A stretch of DNA of 64,000 nt from Mesorhizobium_G sp049840935 (GCA_049840935.1 JASGJA010000006.1:36637-100636); one strand, 5' to 3'. Positions 17,561-26,696 are shown, numbered from the stretch's first letter. Notes: generated by a model from the sequence alone, not told the origin. Made by a program: numbers and translations.

Positions 17561-19046
17561 CGAGTGACCGCCTCTGATTTCGCCCGTCGGGGCTTTTCGG
17601 CAGCGACGAATGGCAGGCTGATCTCGATCTCTGTGCCGCCCTGTTTGCGAGGATAATTTGGGATCGTTCCACCGAGAGCATTTACGCGTTCCGTCATGCC
17701 TGTCAGACCAAGCCCGAATGGTGCAGCCGATGATATTCCTCTACCATCGTCACGCACGGTCAACAAAAGCACCGAACCATTTGGGTCCGCAACATTTGCA
17801 ACCCCGGAAACTTCGATCTCGATTGATTTCGCTCGACCGTGGCGCAACGCATTGGTGATGCTTTCTTGCAGGCAGCGTCGAATGGTGGTCTTCGTCGCAT
17901 CGTCAAAGCTTTGTTCCAACCAACCTAGCTTGAGCGAAAACACCGTATCGGGTGCGGTCTTGCGAAAGTCTGCAACCAGAGATTTTACCATATCCGGCAG
18001 GCTTACGTGGCGAATACCAACTGCACTCAATCGCGTCAGCAGAGCCCGATTTATCAGTTGAATTTATCCGCAATCGCATCCACGACCTCCAGCCGTTCCT
18101 GCACCGCGTTGCGCTTCTTCGGCGGCAAGCCTTTCGCAAGAAAATCCAGCGAGGCGATATTGGCCTTGATGCCAAATAGGCACGGCCCCCATTCGTCATG
18201 CAATTCCGTTGCAATGACACGGCGCTCCTCGTCCTGCGCGGTAACGAGTTTTTGGCTAAGCGCCTGATTGCTCTTCTTGGAAGCGTCCAGCCTTTCAGCC
18301 AGCGCGTTGAATCCATCAATGATGTTGCCGAGTTCTTTCACCGGCGGTCGCTGCAATCTTTGCCTGAAATTGCCGATCTCAAGCTGCTGTAGACCTGTTG
18401 CCAATTCGCCCAGTGGCTTCAGCACCCGCCCCAACGCCAATCGAAACAACAGGATTACTGCGAGGCTCATCGCGGCAGCGAGCAAAGCCAGATCCCGCAC
18501 GTCCTGCCAAACTTTAACAATTTCGTCCGCGGAGTTACCCACTATCAACACGGAGCCGATATGATGCCCGTCTGCAATCACCTGAACCTCGCGCCGCATT
18601 TCTGGAACCCCTAGCAAGGCTGAAAACCAGTGCGGAACCGACCCCATGAGGTTCGACTGCGGTGCGGGCAGGATCGCCGCTCGCATGTCGTTGCCGCCAA
18701 TAACCGAAACGGTTACGTGTCGAAATGCGCCGGTAGTCCGTGGCAAGTCACGCAAGCGCTGCAATCCGATGCTGATATTTCCCGGCTGCCTGACGATTTC
18801 CTGCACCATGCGCTCCACGCCCCCAACGGCCGAGGAAACTTCAAGTTCGATGGCACGTTTGGCGTTGAATACAATCAGGCTCAGTGCAGCGGCAGAAGCC
18901 GTGACGATTATGGCGATGAACACGGCAAGTATTTGAGTGCGCAATGGCCAGTTCTGCCAAAACAGCACCAGCGCACTCGTCGCCCCGGGAGATGGCTCCT
19001 TCCCGGGTGCAGGAACAACAGGGGCAGACGCTTTCTTGATCGCCAT
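17557..19046 (-). pseudogene. NarX/UhpB-type sensor histidine kinase, frameshifted between the HisKA_3 and HATPase domains
   Basis: The first reading frame (19046-18054) gives an N-terminal membrane segment (about residues 38-60), a periplasmic sensor region, a second membrane segment (about 195-215), a HAMP region and the HisKA_3 phospho-acceptor ERRVIATELHDEWGPCLFGI. It then stops at 18054. The rest, with the N-box ESITNALRHGRA and G-box DDGRGISSAAPFGLGLTGM, continues in another frame to 17557. Adding one A to the AAA run at about 18064-18066 (GATAAATTCAAC) restores a continuous protein of about 497 residues. The protein is either a real null allele or a sequence error in a homopolymer. Its partner regulator gene is intact. 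Confidence 0.88.
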
Positions 19047-19208
19047 GCTTAAATCTTACATGCAGGCTCCAATGTATCAATTGCAGCCAAAGGCCAATGT
19101 CCGCCCATCAAAACCGGGAAGTTTTGGCAATGCTTTTTGGAACTCTGGCCATATTCGCCGGGAGGCAGCCGCTCTAGGTTGAACCTGCTTGGAGTCACCC
19201 AAGTGTGC

Positions 19209-19257
19209 TGGCCCGAATGAGCGTATCCCTATCGCTCATTCGGGCCAGCTTTATTTT
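19209..19257 (+). terminator. Strong hairpin with T-run reading on the plus strand, no plus-strand gene before it
   Basis: A 17-bp perfect stem (arms 19207-19223 and 19233-19249, loop TATCCCTAT) is followed on the plus strand by TTTATTTTTG. This is a good intrinsic terminator, but both neighbouring genes lie on the minus strand, so it does not end either of them. It may terminate a small plus-strand RNA from the 19050-19200 interval. On the minus strand no T-run follows. Confidence 0.55.
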
Positions 19258-19338
19258 TGTGATGCGTAGAGTCAACCAAAAAGTACTTTACGAGTCACAA
19301 CAAACTTCCTGCTATCTCACGTCCGTCTGCGGACAATA

Positions 19339-19371
19339 AGAAAGCCGCATGCGCGTAGGCAGCGGCTTTCT
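19339..19371 (-). terminator. Terminator of the PfpI/DJ-1 gene
   Basis: Reading on the minus strand, AGAAAGCCGC pairs with GCGGCTTTCT over 10 bp around a 13-nt loop and is followed by TATTGT. It lies 9 nt after the stop of the PfpI-like gene. The stem is strong and the T-run is short. Confidence 0.65.
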
Positions 19372-19379
19372 AAGCAGGA

Positions 19380-19997
19380 TCAGGCAGCGGCCTTTTCGTC
19401 AGTAATCGTCGCACCGTGCCGGATTTCCGTTCCCAGAACCTTCAGGCATTCGCGCATGAACGCTGCAAGTCCCGTCCAGCCCTTCGCTGAAACCATGGTT
19501 CCATCCACATAGGCTTCGGTCGGCTTCACATCGATATAGGTGCCGCCGGCGAGCTTGACTTCCGGTTCGCATGCGCCGAGCGCTGCTACCTTCTTGCCCC
19601 GAACAACACCGTCAACCGCAACCAGAATTTGGACGCCGTGACAGATAGTGAAGATCGGCTTCTTGGCCTCATGGAAATGGCGGACAATGTCCTGGATGCG
19701 CTTGTCCGTGCGGATATATTCCGGCCCACGTCCACCGGCACAATAAACCGCATCATACTCGCTCGGCTTCACCTCGGAGAACGTCTTGTTGATGTCTGCG
19801 AAATGACCGTACCGCTCGATGTAGGTCTGGTGTCCTTCGAAATCATGCAGTGAGGTCTGGATCTTGTCGCCAGCCTTCTTGTCTGGGCAAATCACGTGCA
19901 CGGTGTGCCCTACGGCCTCCATGCCCTGCTGGAATACGAATATCTCATATTCCTCCGTGAACTCGCCTGTAAGCATCAGTATCTTTTTACCGGCCAT
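19380..19997 (-). CDS. DJ-1/PfpI family protein
   Basis: A 205-residue protein from the ATG at 19997 (MAGKKILMLTGEFTEEYEIF), chosen for GGAGGAACG just upstream. The nucleophile elbow is IFTICHGVQIL with the conserved Cys followed by His, and the acidic residue lies in LTGEFTEEYE. The family includes glyoxalase III, deglycase-like proteins, Pyrococcus-type protease homologues and isonitrile hydratases. The length (about 200) fits the PfpI branch. It overlaps nothing and follows the GntR gene with 33 bp between; the regulator probably controls it. A specific reaction cannot be assigned. Confidence 0.88.
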   Translation of the reverse strand: MAGKKILMLTGEFTEEYEIFVFQQGMEAVGHTVHVICPDKKAGDKIQTSLHDFEGHQTYIERYGHFADINKTFSEVKPSEYDAVYCAGGRGPEYIRTDKRIQDIVRHFHEAKKPIFTICHGVQILVAVDGVVRGKKVAALGACEPEVKLAGGTYIDVKPTEAYVDGTMVSAKGWTGLAAFMRECLKVLGTEIRHGATITDEKAAA

Positions 19998-20030
19998 TTT
20001 CGTTCCTCCATCTGTTCGGGAAAATTCCAC

Positions 20031-20798
20031 TTATGCGATCTGGGATTTCTTGCCCTTCACGCGCGCTTCGGGTCGCGGCTCCGGGTCGTCTTCAAATGCC
20101 AGCAACAAGCGGTCGCGCGAGCACTTGATGTGCTCCTGCATGGCGGTCTTTGCCGCTTTTGCGTCGCCAGCGGCGAACGCCTCCAACAGCGCTTCATGCT
20201 CGCCGAGCGCCTCCTCCGTTACACGCGAGTGAAACATCAGGCGGAAAATGTGGAAGTGCGTATGCTGATGCGCGAGCGTTTGGCGGATCAGCTCATTGCC
20301 CGCAAATTCCATGATGCGGTCGTGAAATCTTGCATCCTGTCGCGCAAAAGTGGAGTAACGAAAGCGGTCCTCAGTGCCTGAATCGCGATGCATAACGCCC
20401 GCCAGCTCTCGCAAAATATTGAGGCGGCTTTCATCCATGCCGCGCGCCGCGCGCTGTGCCGCATCGGGCTCCAGCAAAAGCCGCATATCATAGAGTTCAT
20501 CAAATCTGCGACGAGAGATTTGCGGGGCCGCGCTGTAGCCGATCAAATGTGTTTTGATGACCAGACCTTCGCCCTCAAGACGGCCAAGCGCTTCGCGGAT
20601 CGGCGTTTGCGAAACATTCAATTCCCGCACGAGATTATCGACGGTAATGCGCGCACCTGGCGGAATCTTCAACGCCATAAGTTGAGCAAAGATCGCGTCA
20701 TAGGCCTCATCCGCTAAACCCTGATGCCGGGCAATAGGCTTCCCGACTCCCGCGAGATGCGGATCATCAATGCTTTCAAATGAAACCAAACCACTCAT
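20031..20798 (-). CDS. GntR-family transcriptional regulator (FadR/VanR FCD type)
   Basis: About 255 residues from the ATG at 20798 (MSGLVSFESIDD), with GAGG upstream; the open frame extends further without family sequence. The winged HTH reads LMALKIPPGARITVDNLVRE, then LNVSQTPIREALGRLEGEGL. The helical C-terminal FCD domain has R, D and H positions typical of metal or carboxylate binding (FHDRIMEFAGNELI, then TLAHQHTHFH). It lies directly upstream of the PfpI gene in the same direction. The IS1595 element starts 134 bp before its ATG and may have removed or changed its promoter. Confidence 0.9.
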   Translation of the reverse strand: MSGLVSFESIDDPHLAGVGKPIARHQGLADEAYDAIFAQLMALKIPPGARITVDNLVRELNVSQTPIREALGRLEGEGLVIKTHLIGYSAAPQISRRRFDELYDMRLLLEPDAAQRAARGMDESRLNILRELAGVMHRDSGTEDRFRYSTFARQDARFHDRIMEFAGNELIRQTLAHQHTHFHIFRLMFHSRVTEEALGEHEALLEAFAAGDAKAAKTAMQEHIKCSRDRLLLAFEDDPEPRPEARVKGKKSQIA

Positions 20799-20931
20799 GC
20801 TTGCCTCGTCATACAGCAGGACAGTAGCCCGGCAAGCACCATCGGTCAATCGTATATCCTATACGATTTTACCTCCCGCGCTGTTCAATGACGGGATCAG
20901 GTTTTGGGCAGAGTCCGCAAACCAATCAATA

Positions 20932-22140
20932 AAGCGTACGCGGTCTTTATCAACCAAAGACAGTATTCCGCTTGTGTTTGATAGGTTTCAATGGGATTCT
21001 CCGGTATGTTATCCGGGAGACAGAAATGGCTGAAACGGTGCTTGCGGCACTTTCCAACATTCGGACTATGGAAGACATGATTGAGGCTTTTCGCGACGAG
21101 GATCATTGTCGGCGGCTGCTGGAAGGCATGGTGTGGCCGAATGGCAGGATCTGTCCCGCCTGCGGTTACAAGCGCTCAATCGCGATAGCCGGTCGGGACA
21201 TGGGAAAGCGGCGGGCCCGACCAGGACTATATCAGTGTTCAAACGGCGATTGCCGGTTCCAGTTCACCGTAACGACGCACACGCCGCTGCATTCGACAAA
21301 GCTTCCCCTGCGTGTTTGGTTGAAGGCGATGTGGCTGATCCTGCAATCGGACAAAGGCATGTCCTCTATACGTTTGGCAGAAATCGTTGGGGTAAGCCAG
21401 CCGACGGCTTGGCGGATGGGACATGCCCTACGCCTGATGATGGCGCGAGAGCATGTGCTCGACGGCACGGTCGAGGTTGATCATTTCTATCTTGGTGGTC
21501 GCCAAAAGAAGCGCCCGGACGATCCGCCGCCCGGGCGAGGCCGGAAAGGCCAAGTGAATACGGATAAAGCACCGGTCCTGGCAATGGTACAGCGGCCAAG
21601 CGACAACACGCCTGGCACGTCCGCGGGTGATGCGCGAGCCACGGTCGTGGCGGTCTTTCTTCACGGGCAAGCGAACGCGTCATGGAAGAGCAGATCGACT
21701 TGGAAGCCCATTTGATGAGTGACGAGTGGAAAGCATTCATGCCCATTGGCGAAAGCTTCGCCAAGCATGAGACCGTGAAGCATTCCAGTGGCGAGTATGT
21801 TCGCGATGCAACTCACGTCAATTCGGCCGAAGGATTCAATTCACGCGTTCGCCGCACGATCGCCGGCGTATTTCACCACATCAGCCCGCAGCATGCCGAT
21901 CTCTATTTTCATGAGATCGGCTTTCGCTGGTCTCAGCGTATCATCACAGGCAATGCCGTGCGCAAGACGCGGCATGGTCGCGAAACCATCCGAACCCTGT
22001 GGTCACGGATACCGCCGGCCGTGCAAATCGTCAGCGTCTTGCGCGCCGCGACGGGGCGTCAAATGCGCCGAAGCCTGCATGGCGGCATCATCATCAAATC
22101 AGCTGTAGCTGTCTTTGGTTGATAAAGACCGCGTACGCTT
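20932..22140. mobile_element. IS1595-family (ISXO2-like) insertion sequence with long terminal inverted repeats
   Basis: The ends carry a near-perfect 32-bp inverted repeat: the left copy runs 20932-20963 and the right copy 22109-22140, with matching cores such as GGTCTTTATCAACCAAAG. The single transposase gene inside is of the IS1595 type. No 8-bp target duplication is visible: the flanking octamers AATCAATA (left) and GTAATCCT (right) differ, which suggests a later rearrangement or ectopic recombination. The right repeat is read into the end of the neighbouring flavin-fold gene. Confidence 0.88.
21026..22122 (+). pseudogene. IS1595-family transposase, frameshifted
   Basis: From ATG 21026 (preceded by GGGAGACAG) the product starts MAETVLAALSNIRTMEDMIE, has a zinc ribbon (RICPACGYKRS and YQCSNGDC) and an HTH, then the first catalytic Asp in VEVDHFYLGGR. 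The frame is lost near 21680 and resumes in a second frame (21682-22122) with LMSDEWKAFMPIGES, HVNSAEGFNSRVRRT and the C-terminal segment. A single-base change around 21655-21690 would restore a transposase of about 365 residues, the normal family length. In this sequence the copy cannot make an intact transposase by simple translation. Confidence 0.85.
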
Positions 22141-22773
22141 GTAATCCTCTTCCAGATCATCGTCCATTTTGCGCATCTCTTCCTTGTCGCTCGGCGCGCC
22201 GGTCGTTTCATCAAGAATGATCTTCACCAGAGATGGCATCTCACTGCGATCTTGAAGATGTTCGGGGCTCCACAAATGCGAGCGCCGAAATGCCTTGGCA
22301 CAATGCATGAAGACTTCACTCACCTTCACCACGATTGCGAGCTTCGGAGCGCGTTCGTTGACACTCATGGTCGCCAGAAGCTCTGGGTCCGTCACGAGCG
22401 TCGCACGCCCGTTGACGCGCAGCGTGTCGTCAAATCCCGGAATGATGAATAATATTCCGACATTCGGATTCGCGAGAATGTTTACGAGCGTATCAAGACG
22501 ATTGTTGCCCGGTCGGTCAGGTATCGCCAGCGTTTCGTCATCAAGGATTTTCACAAAGCCGACAGGATCACCACGGGGGCTGACATCAGCCTTGCCGTCA
22601 GGATTTTGTGTGCCGATACAAAGAAATGGCGAGCGGCTGATGAATTCCTGCGCGTGCTTGCCAAGCGAAGTCTGACATTTCTGTATCGCCAGTGTGTGAG
22701 TTGCGCCAAACAGCGCGCGAAGCGACTGTTCATCTGCAATGGCGAAGTCTGGATTAAGTTCGAAATTCTTCAT
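22099..22773 (-). CDS. Pyridoxamine 5'-phosphate oxidase-family (FMN-binding split barrel) protein with an IS-encoded C-terminal tail
   Basis: About 224 residues from ATG 22773 (MKNFELNPDFAIADEQSL), preceded by GAGGG. The split-barrel segments FLCIGTQNPDGKADVSPRGD, LAIPDRPGNNRLDTLVNILA and VGILFIIPGFDDTLRVNG are typical of the MSMEG_1061/PPOX-like subfamily, which binds FMN and reduces small molecules or handles reactive compounds. After DDDLEEDYK the reading frame enters the right inverted repeat of the IS1595 element and ends with RTRSLSTKDSYS. The native last few residues and stop have therefore been replaced by IS sequence; only the tail is affected. It may belong to the nearby denitrification gene set. 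Confidence 0.85.
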   Translation of the reverse strand: MKNFELNPDFAIADEQSLRALFGATHTLAIQKCQTSLGKHAQEFISRSPFLCIGTQNPDGKADVSPRGDPVGFVKILDDETLAIPDRPGNNRLDTLVNILANPNVGILFIIPGFDDTLRVNGRATLVTDPELLATMSVNERAPKLAIVVKVSEVFMHCAKAFRRSHLWSPEHLQDRSEMPSLVKIILDETTGAPSDKEEMRKMDDDLEEDYKRTRSLSTKDSYS

Positions 22774-23038
22774 CACATCACCCTCGCCATTCCATATTGG
22801 TTTGATCCGATTTGCAGGAACCAATCATCGCTCGTCTGTTTAAGAAAACGTCCCTCAACCTCAACAATATGGTTTGCTCGCTTTAGAACAAGAGGCGATT
22901 CGAAAATTCACGTTGCTCGAGGTTCACACGCGCTCGTATCACTTACTCTTCTATTTGGCTTTCCTATCGTTCTTTGCGGAAACGCAACGAGCGGTTTGCG
23001 ACAATCGATAGTGTTGGCCTTTTGCTGGAGGATCGGCC

Positions 23039-23287
23039 ATGGATTCGCGGAAACTCGAAGATATCCCGATGGATGACATTATGCGGCACTGGCCGGAAAC
23101 CATCCGGGTTGCGTTGCGTCACCAACTTCTCTGCATTGGCTGTCCCATCGCGTCCTTTCATATGATTGAAGACGCGGTTCGTGAACATGAATTAGACGGG
23201 GCGAGCTTTCGCCGGGATATATACGAGGCTATTGAAGGCAATCACGGATTGCGCGAGCGGCCTTCGGCCAGCAACATCAAGCGGTGA
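23039..23287 (+). CDS. DUF1858 domain-containing small protein
   Basis: An 82-residue protein starting after GGAGG (GGAGGATCGGCCATG). The DUF1858 pattern is evident: MDDIMRHWPETIRVALRHQL followed by the CIGCPIASFHMIEDAVREH stretch with a CxxC pair. Such proteins are often near anaerobic-respiration or nitrosative-stress genes and are thought to use the CxxC in redox or metal binding. It reads toward the Crp/Fnr-type gene, and its 3' end overlaps that gene's 3' end by about 46 bp tail-to-tail. Confidence 0.85.
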   Translation: MDSRKLEDIPMDDIMRHWPETIRVALRHQLLCIGCPIASFHMIEDAVREHELDGASFRRDIYEAIEGNHGLRERPSASNIKR

Positions 23288-23947
23288 GGTTCCACCACAG
23301 TGACCTGCTGGCGAGCACTTTTGACCAGCCCCTTCTCCTCCCAGGACGTCAGAAGCCTGCTGACGGTGTGAAGTGTCGTGCCAGTCATTTCCGCGATGTC
23401 CTGACGCGTGATCGGAAAGTCGATGAGAATGCCCTCGTCGGTCTTTTTGCCCTGACTGCTTGATGAGCCGCAGCAAGCTGTGCGCCACGCGCTGTTCAAC
23501 CTGCTCGGTCGCCATTTCCACGACCTGCGTTTGAACATCGTTGAGACGTGAGCCGACCGTCCGGTAGGTGTTCATGCCAAAATTAGGATATGCGGCTGCA
23601 AACTCAGGCCACAATTTTCCGGGCCACGCGAGAACCACGCAATCGACCACCGCAATGGCGGTCGCTGGATAGGTGGTGCGCCCCAGCGCATGCGCGATTC
23701 CCATTAGTTCCCCCGGCACAATATAGCGAACGATGACCTGTTGCCCGTCAGGCGTCGCCTTGACCACCTGAACCCGGCCATCAAGCAAGACGAAGAATGA
23801 ATCAGCATCGCCGTCCTGCGCAAAGATCGTCGTATCCTTGGGAACGCGCAGCGAGCGCGCATCACGGAGGATCGTATCCAGGCTCTGCGCGTCGAGACCT
23901 TGAAACACAGGCAATCCAGCGATGAGCGAACGGTCGAGTCGATTCAT
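23242..23947 (-). pseudogene. Crp/Fnr-family regulator (Dnr/NnrR class), frameshifted before the HTH
   Basis: From ATG 23947 (MNRLDRSLIAGLPVFQGLDA) the cyclic-nucleotide-type beta roll is complete (FAQDGDADSFFVLLDGRVQV, then IVRYIVPGELMGIAHALG) and the dimerisation helix follows. The N-terminus lacks the four-Cys iron-sulfur cluster of Fnr, which points to the Dnr/NnrR nitric-oxide-sensing class. At about 23455 an extra G in the GGGC run shifts the frame. The HTH (FPITRQDIAEMTGTTLHTVS, then RLLTSWEEKGLV) lies in the other frame and ends at 23242. Removing one G restores a normal protein of about 235 residues. It likely regulated the surrounding nir genes. Confidence 0.87.
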
Positions 23948-24137
23948 GTAAATCGCCCTTTTTCGCATGGCGTTTCGGATGGTGCTTTTTGTCTCACAAA
24001 GCGCCTTGTTGCCGCAAGCAGGTTCAGGACGATGCACTTTTCTCGTTCTGTTTGCGTTTGATCAAAGTCGGCGAGAACGCGGCCTCATAAAAGCACATCA
24101 ACGGTTCATGCCGGCTTTGAAAGGAAAGGCAAAGATC

Positions 24138-24578
24138 ATGAGATACGGGTTTGCGGTTGCGGCGGCGATTGCCGGGCTTCTGTTTGCGGGAACGGCGTTC
24201 GCTGCCGACCATCAGGTGCAAATGCTGAACAAGGGTGAGAAGGGTGCGATGGTGTTCCAGCCAGACTACATCGTTGCAGCGCCCGGCGACACCGTAACGT
24301 TCGTCCCTACCGATAAGTCGCATGATGCAGAGAGCATCAAGGACATGATCCCAGATGGAGCAACGCCGTTTAAGGGCAAGCTGAATGAACAGATCACCGT
24401 CACGCTCGACAAGGAAGGTGTCTACGGAGTTAAATGCACGCCGCACTACGGAATGGGTATGGTAGCGCTTATCGTCGTGGGCAAGCCCGTCAATCTGGAA
24501 CAAGCCAAGACCGTGAAACAGACCGGCAAGGCAAAGAAGGTGTTTGCGGAATTGCTGGCTCAGGTGCCTGCAAACTGA
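24138..24578 (+). CDS. Pseudoazurin
   Basis: A 146-residue blue copper protein. A Sec signal peptide covers residues 1-22 (RYGFAVAAAIAGLLFAGTAFA after Met). The type 1 copper ligands are His62, Cys100, His103 and Met108 (mature His40, Cys78, His81, Met86) in the segments TDKSHDAESIKDM and VKCTPHYGMGM. Start chosen at 24138 because it gives the signal peptide. It is a periplasmic electron donor to copper nitrite reductase, whose remnant lies 2.2 kb away. A rho-independent terminator follows 17 bp after the stop. Confidence 0.95.
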   Translation: MRYGFAVAAAIAGLLFAGTAFAADHQVQMLNKGEKGAMVFQPDYIVAAPGDTVTFVPTDKSHDAESIKDMIPDGATPFKGKLNEQITVTLDKEGVYGVKCTPHYGMGMVALIVVGKPVNLEQAKTVKQTGKAKKVFAELLAQVPAN

Positions 24579-24594
24579 ATTTCACACAAGCATC

Positions 24595-24632
24595 AAGCTC
24601 CGGCTGGAGTTTACGCCGCCGGAGCTTTTTTC
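24595..24632 (+). terminator. Rho-independent terminator after the pseudoazurin gene
   Basis: AAGCTCCGGC pairs with GCCGGAGCTT over 10 bp around a 13-nt loop and runs straight into TTTTT. It lies 17 bp after the pseudoazurin stop and ends just before the NnrS gene at 24647, so NnrS probably has its own promoter or relies on read-through. Confidence 0.85.
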
Positions 24633-24646
24633 AGTGAGGCTGATGC

Positions 24647-25828
24647 ATGGCGGTTCAGCGGACGCGGCCGGGAAACTATCCGGCTATTTTATCCTATGGC
24701 TTCAGGCCATTCTTTCTTGCCGGAGCATTTTACAGCGCTTTGGCAATCCTGTTCTGGATCCCCCTGCTCTACGGCCATCTTGAAACAGCCAGTCTGTTCG
24801 CGCCCGTTGACTGGCACATCCATGAAATGCTGTTCGGCTATCTCGCCGCGATTGTGACAGGCTTCCTGCTGACGGCTATTCCCAATTGGACTGGACGTCT
24901 GCCGGTGCAGGGCCTGCCACTTCTGCTATTGCTCCTGCTCTGGACGGCGGGACGGTTTGCCATATTCTTTTCTGCGAGCCTTGGATGGGTCACTGCCGCC
25001 ATAATCGACTGCGCGTTTCTGGCGGCTGTCGCAATCGCTGCCGCGACGGAGATTATCGCCGGCAGGAACTGGCGCAATCTAAAAGTCCTGATCCCGCTCG
25101 CGGTCCTGCTCTGTGCAAATATTGATTTCCATATCGAAGCACATGAAGCGGGCATTTCCGATTTGAGCCGCCGGCTGGCGATTGCCGCGGCAATTGCGCT
25201 GATAATGATTATCGGAGGCCGCATCATTCCCAGTTTTACCCGAAACTGGCTTGCGCGCGAAAACCCCGGTCGCCTGCCGCAACCATTCGGTCGCATAGAT
25301 GTCGTCATCATCGCTTTCTCGGCACTGGCATTGGCGGCATGGGTGTTTGCGCCGGAACATAGTGCGGCAGGCATGTTGATGATCGCGGCAGGTATTGGGA
25401 ACTTCTTTCGCCTTGCACGATGGGCTGGCGATCGCACGTGGCGCGACATTCTCGTGCTTGTTCTCCACCTTGCCTACGTCTTCGTACCGCTCGGCTTTGT
25501 TCTGGCCGGCGCCGCAGCGCTGTGGCCCGTCGATATACCGGCGGCAGCGGGCGTTCACGCATTCAGTGCGGGCGCCATCGGCTCAATGACGCTCGCCGTC
25601 ATGTCGCGGGCAACGCTTGGGCATACGGGCCGCGAACTTCACGCAAGCGCTTGGATGTCTGCGATGTTCCTGTCGATCATGCTTGCGGCTCTTCTGCGCA
25701 TCATCGCCGCGTGCCACCCGACTTCTACTGTCCTGCTGCACGGATCGGCAGCATTGTGGAGCGCTGCCTTCTTCGCCTATGTGCTTCTTTTCGGGAAAGC
25801 GCTGATCTCGCCCCGGTTGCGCGGTTGA
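24647..25828 (+). CDS. nnrS: NnrS family membrane protein
   Basis: A 393-residue multi-pass membrane protein. The N-terminal YPAILSYGFRPFFLAGAFYS and WHIHEMLFGYLAAIVTGFLL segments are the NnrS signature, with conserved Arg, His and Glu. About twelve hydrophobic segments are visible to the end. NnrS is a haem- and copper-containing protein induced by nitric oxide and thought to relieve iron-nitrosyl stress during denitrification. It is placed between the pseudoazurin and nirV/nirK genes and ends tail-to-tail with nirV (6 bp apart). Confidence 0.93.
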   Translation: MAVQRTRPGNYPAILSYGFRPFFLAGAFYSALAILFWIPLLYGHLETASLFAPVDWHIHEMLFGYLAAIVTGFLLTAIPNWTGRLPVQGLPLLLLLLLWTAGRFAIFFSASLGWVTAAIIDCAFLAAVAIAAATEIIAGRNWRNLKVLIPLAVLLCANIDFHIEAHEAGISDLSRRLAIAAAIALIMIIGGRIIPSFTRNWLARENPGRLPQPFGRIDVVIIAFSALALAAWVFAPEHSAAGMLMIAAGIGNFFRLARWAGDRTWRDILVLVLHLAYVFVPLGFVLAGAAALWPVDIPAAAGVHAFSAGAIGSMTLAVMSRATLGHTGRELHASAWMSAMFLSIMLAALLRIIAACHPTSTVLLHGSAALWSAAFFAYVLLFGKALISPRLRG

Positions 25829-25834
25829 GTTGGT

Positions 25835-26683
25835 TCACACGACAAACAACGATATGAGCCTGATCAGGAAAGAGGGCTTTTCGTGCACAAGCCTTATTCC
25901 GAGATTGTGAGGTGCCATTCCGGCAGCGCACCCGCCACTCTTTCCATCCCGAATGAAGAACGACATATACGCCCGATGTTTACCGGCGGCGACGCGAACT
26001 CCACAATTCTCCACGGCTTGCCCGGGCTTGTCGATTGCTGCGCGCACGTAGCATGTCGAGGTCCAGTCCCAGACATTGCCGGAAACATCGGCGACCCCCT
26101 TGCTGTTCATTCCGAAGAAGCCTTGCGGTTTCGGTTCAGGATCGGGAACGGCGTTTGCAGACTCCCGGCGATAGCGTTCCAGCCAGCGGGCGGCTGGATT
26201 TGAACCATCTTCGTTCAGGCCCAGCGGTTTTTCCGTAAAGCGTTCGGCGGCGGCGAATGTCCATTCCGCGTCGGTCGGCAGCCGCCACCGCTCACCCGTT
26301 TGGCGTGACAGCCAGCTCGCATAATCCATTGCGTCCTGATGATCGACACCCGTCACCGGACGGTCCATGCTACCCCGACCGCCGTCGGCTTGCTTGCACG
26401 CTTTAGCCGCGACGCAATGCGTGTAATCTGCCCCGCTGACCTGATATTTCATGATTTCCAAGCCGTACTGGAAGCCCAGTAATTGCTCTGGCGCGTCTGC
26501 CGGCTGGTCATTGCGCGTATATTCCCCCGGCAGTCGATATAACATCCTGCCCGGCTGAATGCTTACCGTTTCCGGTTGGGCAACGGGTTCGTGCTGCCAC
26601 CACGCCCTGCCGCCGATAACTATCGCTGCTACAGCCAGCGCGATGAGCGAGGATTGTGCCGCAATTGTCGAAAGCCGTCTCAT
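25835..26683 (-). CDS. nirV: Formylglycine-generating-enzyme-like protein, NirV
   Basis: About 282 residues from ATG 26683 (MRRLSTIAAQSSLIALAVAA, a signal or membrane anchor). The FGE-sulfatase domain is evident: GFQYGLEIMKYQVSGADYTH, then VTGVDHQDAMDYASWLSRQT, TDAEWTFAAAERF and VWDWTSTCYVRAA. In denitrifiers this gene, nirV, sits directly after nirK and is thought to help nitrite reductase maturation. Here it follows the nirK remnant in the same direction with 68 bp between, so the pair was once one transcript. The coding sequence is intact. Confidence 0.88.
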   Translation of the reverse strand: MRRLSTIAAQSSLIALAVAAIVIGGRAWWQHEPVAQPETVSIQPGRMLYRLPGEYTRNDQPADAPEQLLGFQYGLEIMKYQVSGADYTHCVAAKACKQADGGRGSMDRPVTGVDHQDAMDYASWLSRQTGERWRLPTDAEWTFAAAERFTEKPLGLNEDGSNPAARWLERYRRESANAVPDPEPKPQGFFGMNSKGVADVSGNVWDWTSTCYVRAAIDKPGQAVENCGVRVAAGKHRAYMSFFIRDGKSGGCAAGMAPHNLGIRLVHEKPSFLIRLISLFVV

Positions 26684-26696
26684 GATCGTGCTCCAG

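Noticed and set aside
20924..22148. Possible 8-bp target duplication around the IS1595 element
   Set aside because: Flanks AATCAATA and GTAATCCT do not match, also when the ends are shifted by one or two bases.
24003..24018. CTTG-N6-CAAG dyad between the Crp/Fnr gene and pseudoazurin
   Set aside because: Spacing is two bases short of the TTG-N8-CAA pattern of this regulator class.
24055..24066. TTTGATCAAAG upstream of the pseudoazurin gene as an Fnr/Nnr box
   Set aside because: The arms TTGAT and ATCAA overlap without the 4-bp spacer needed for a TTGAT-N4-ATCAA site.
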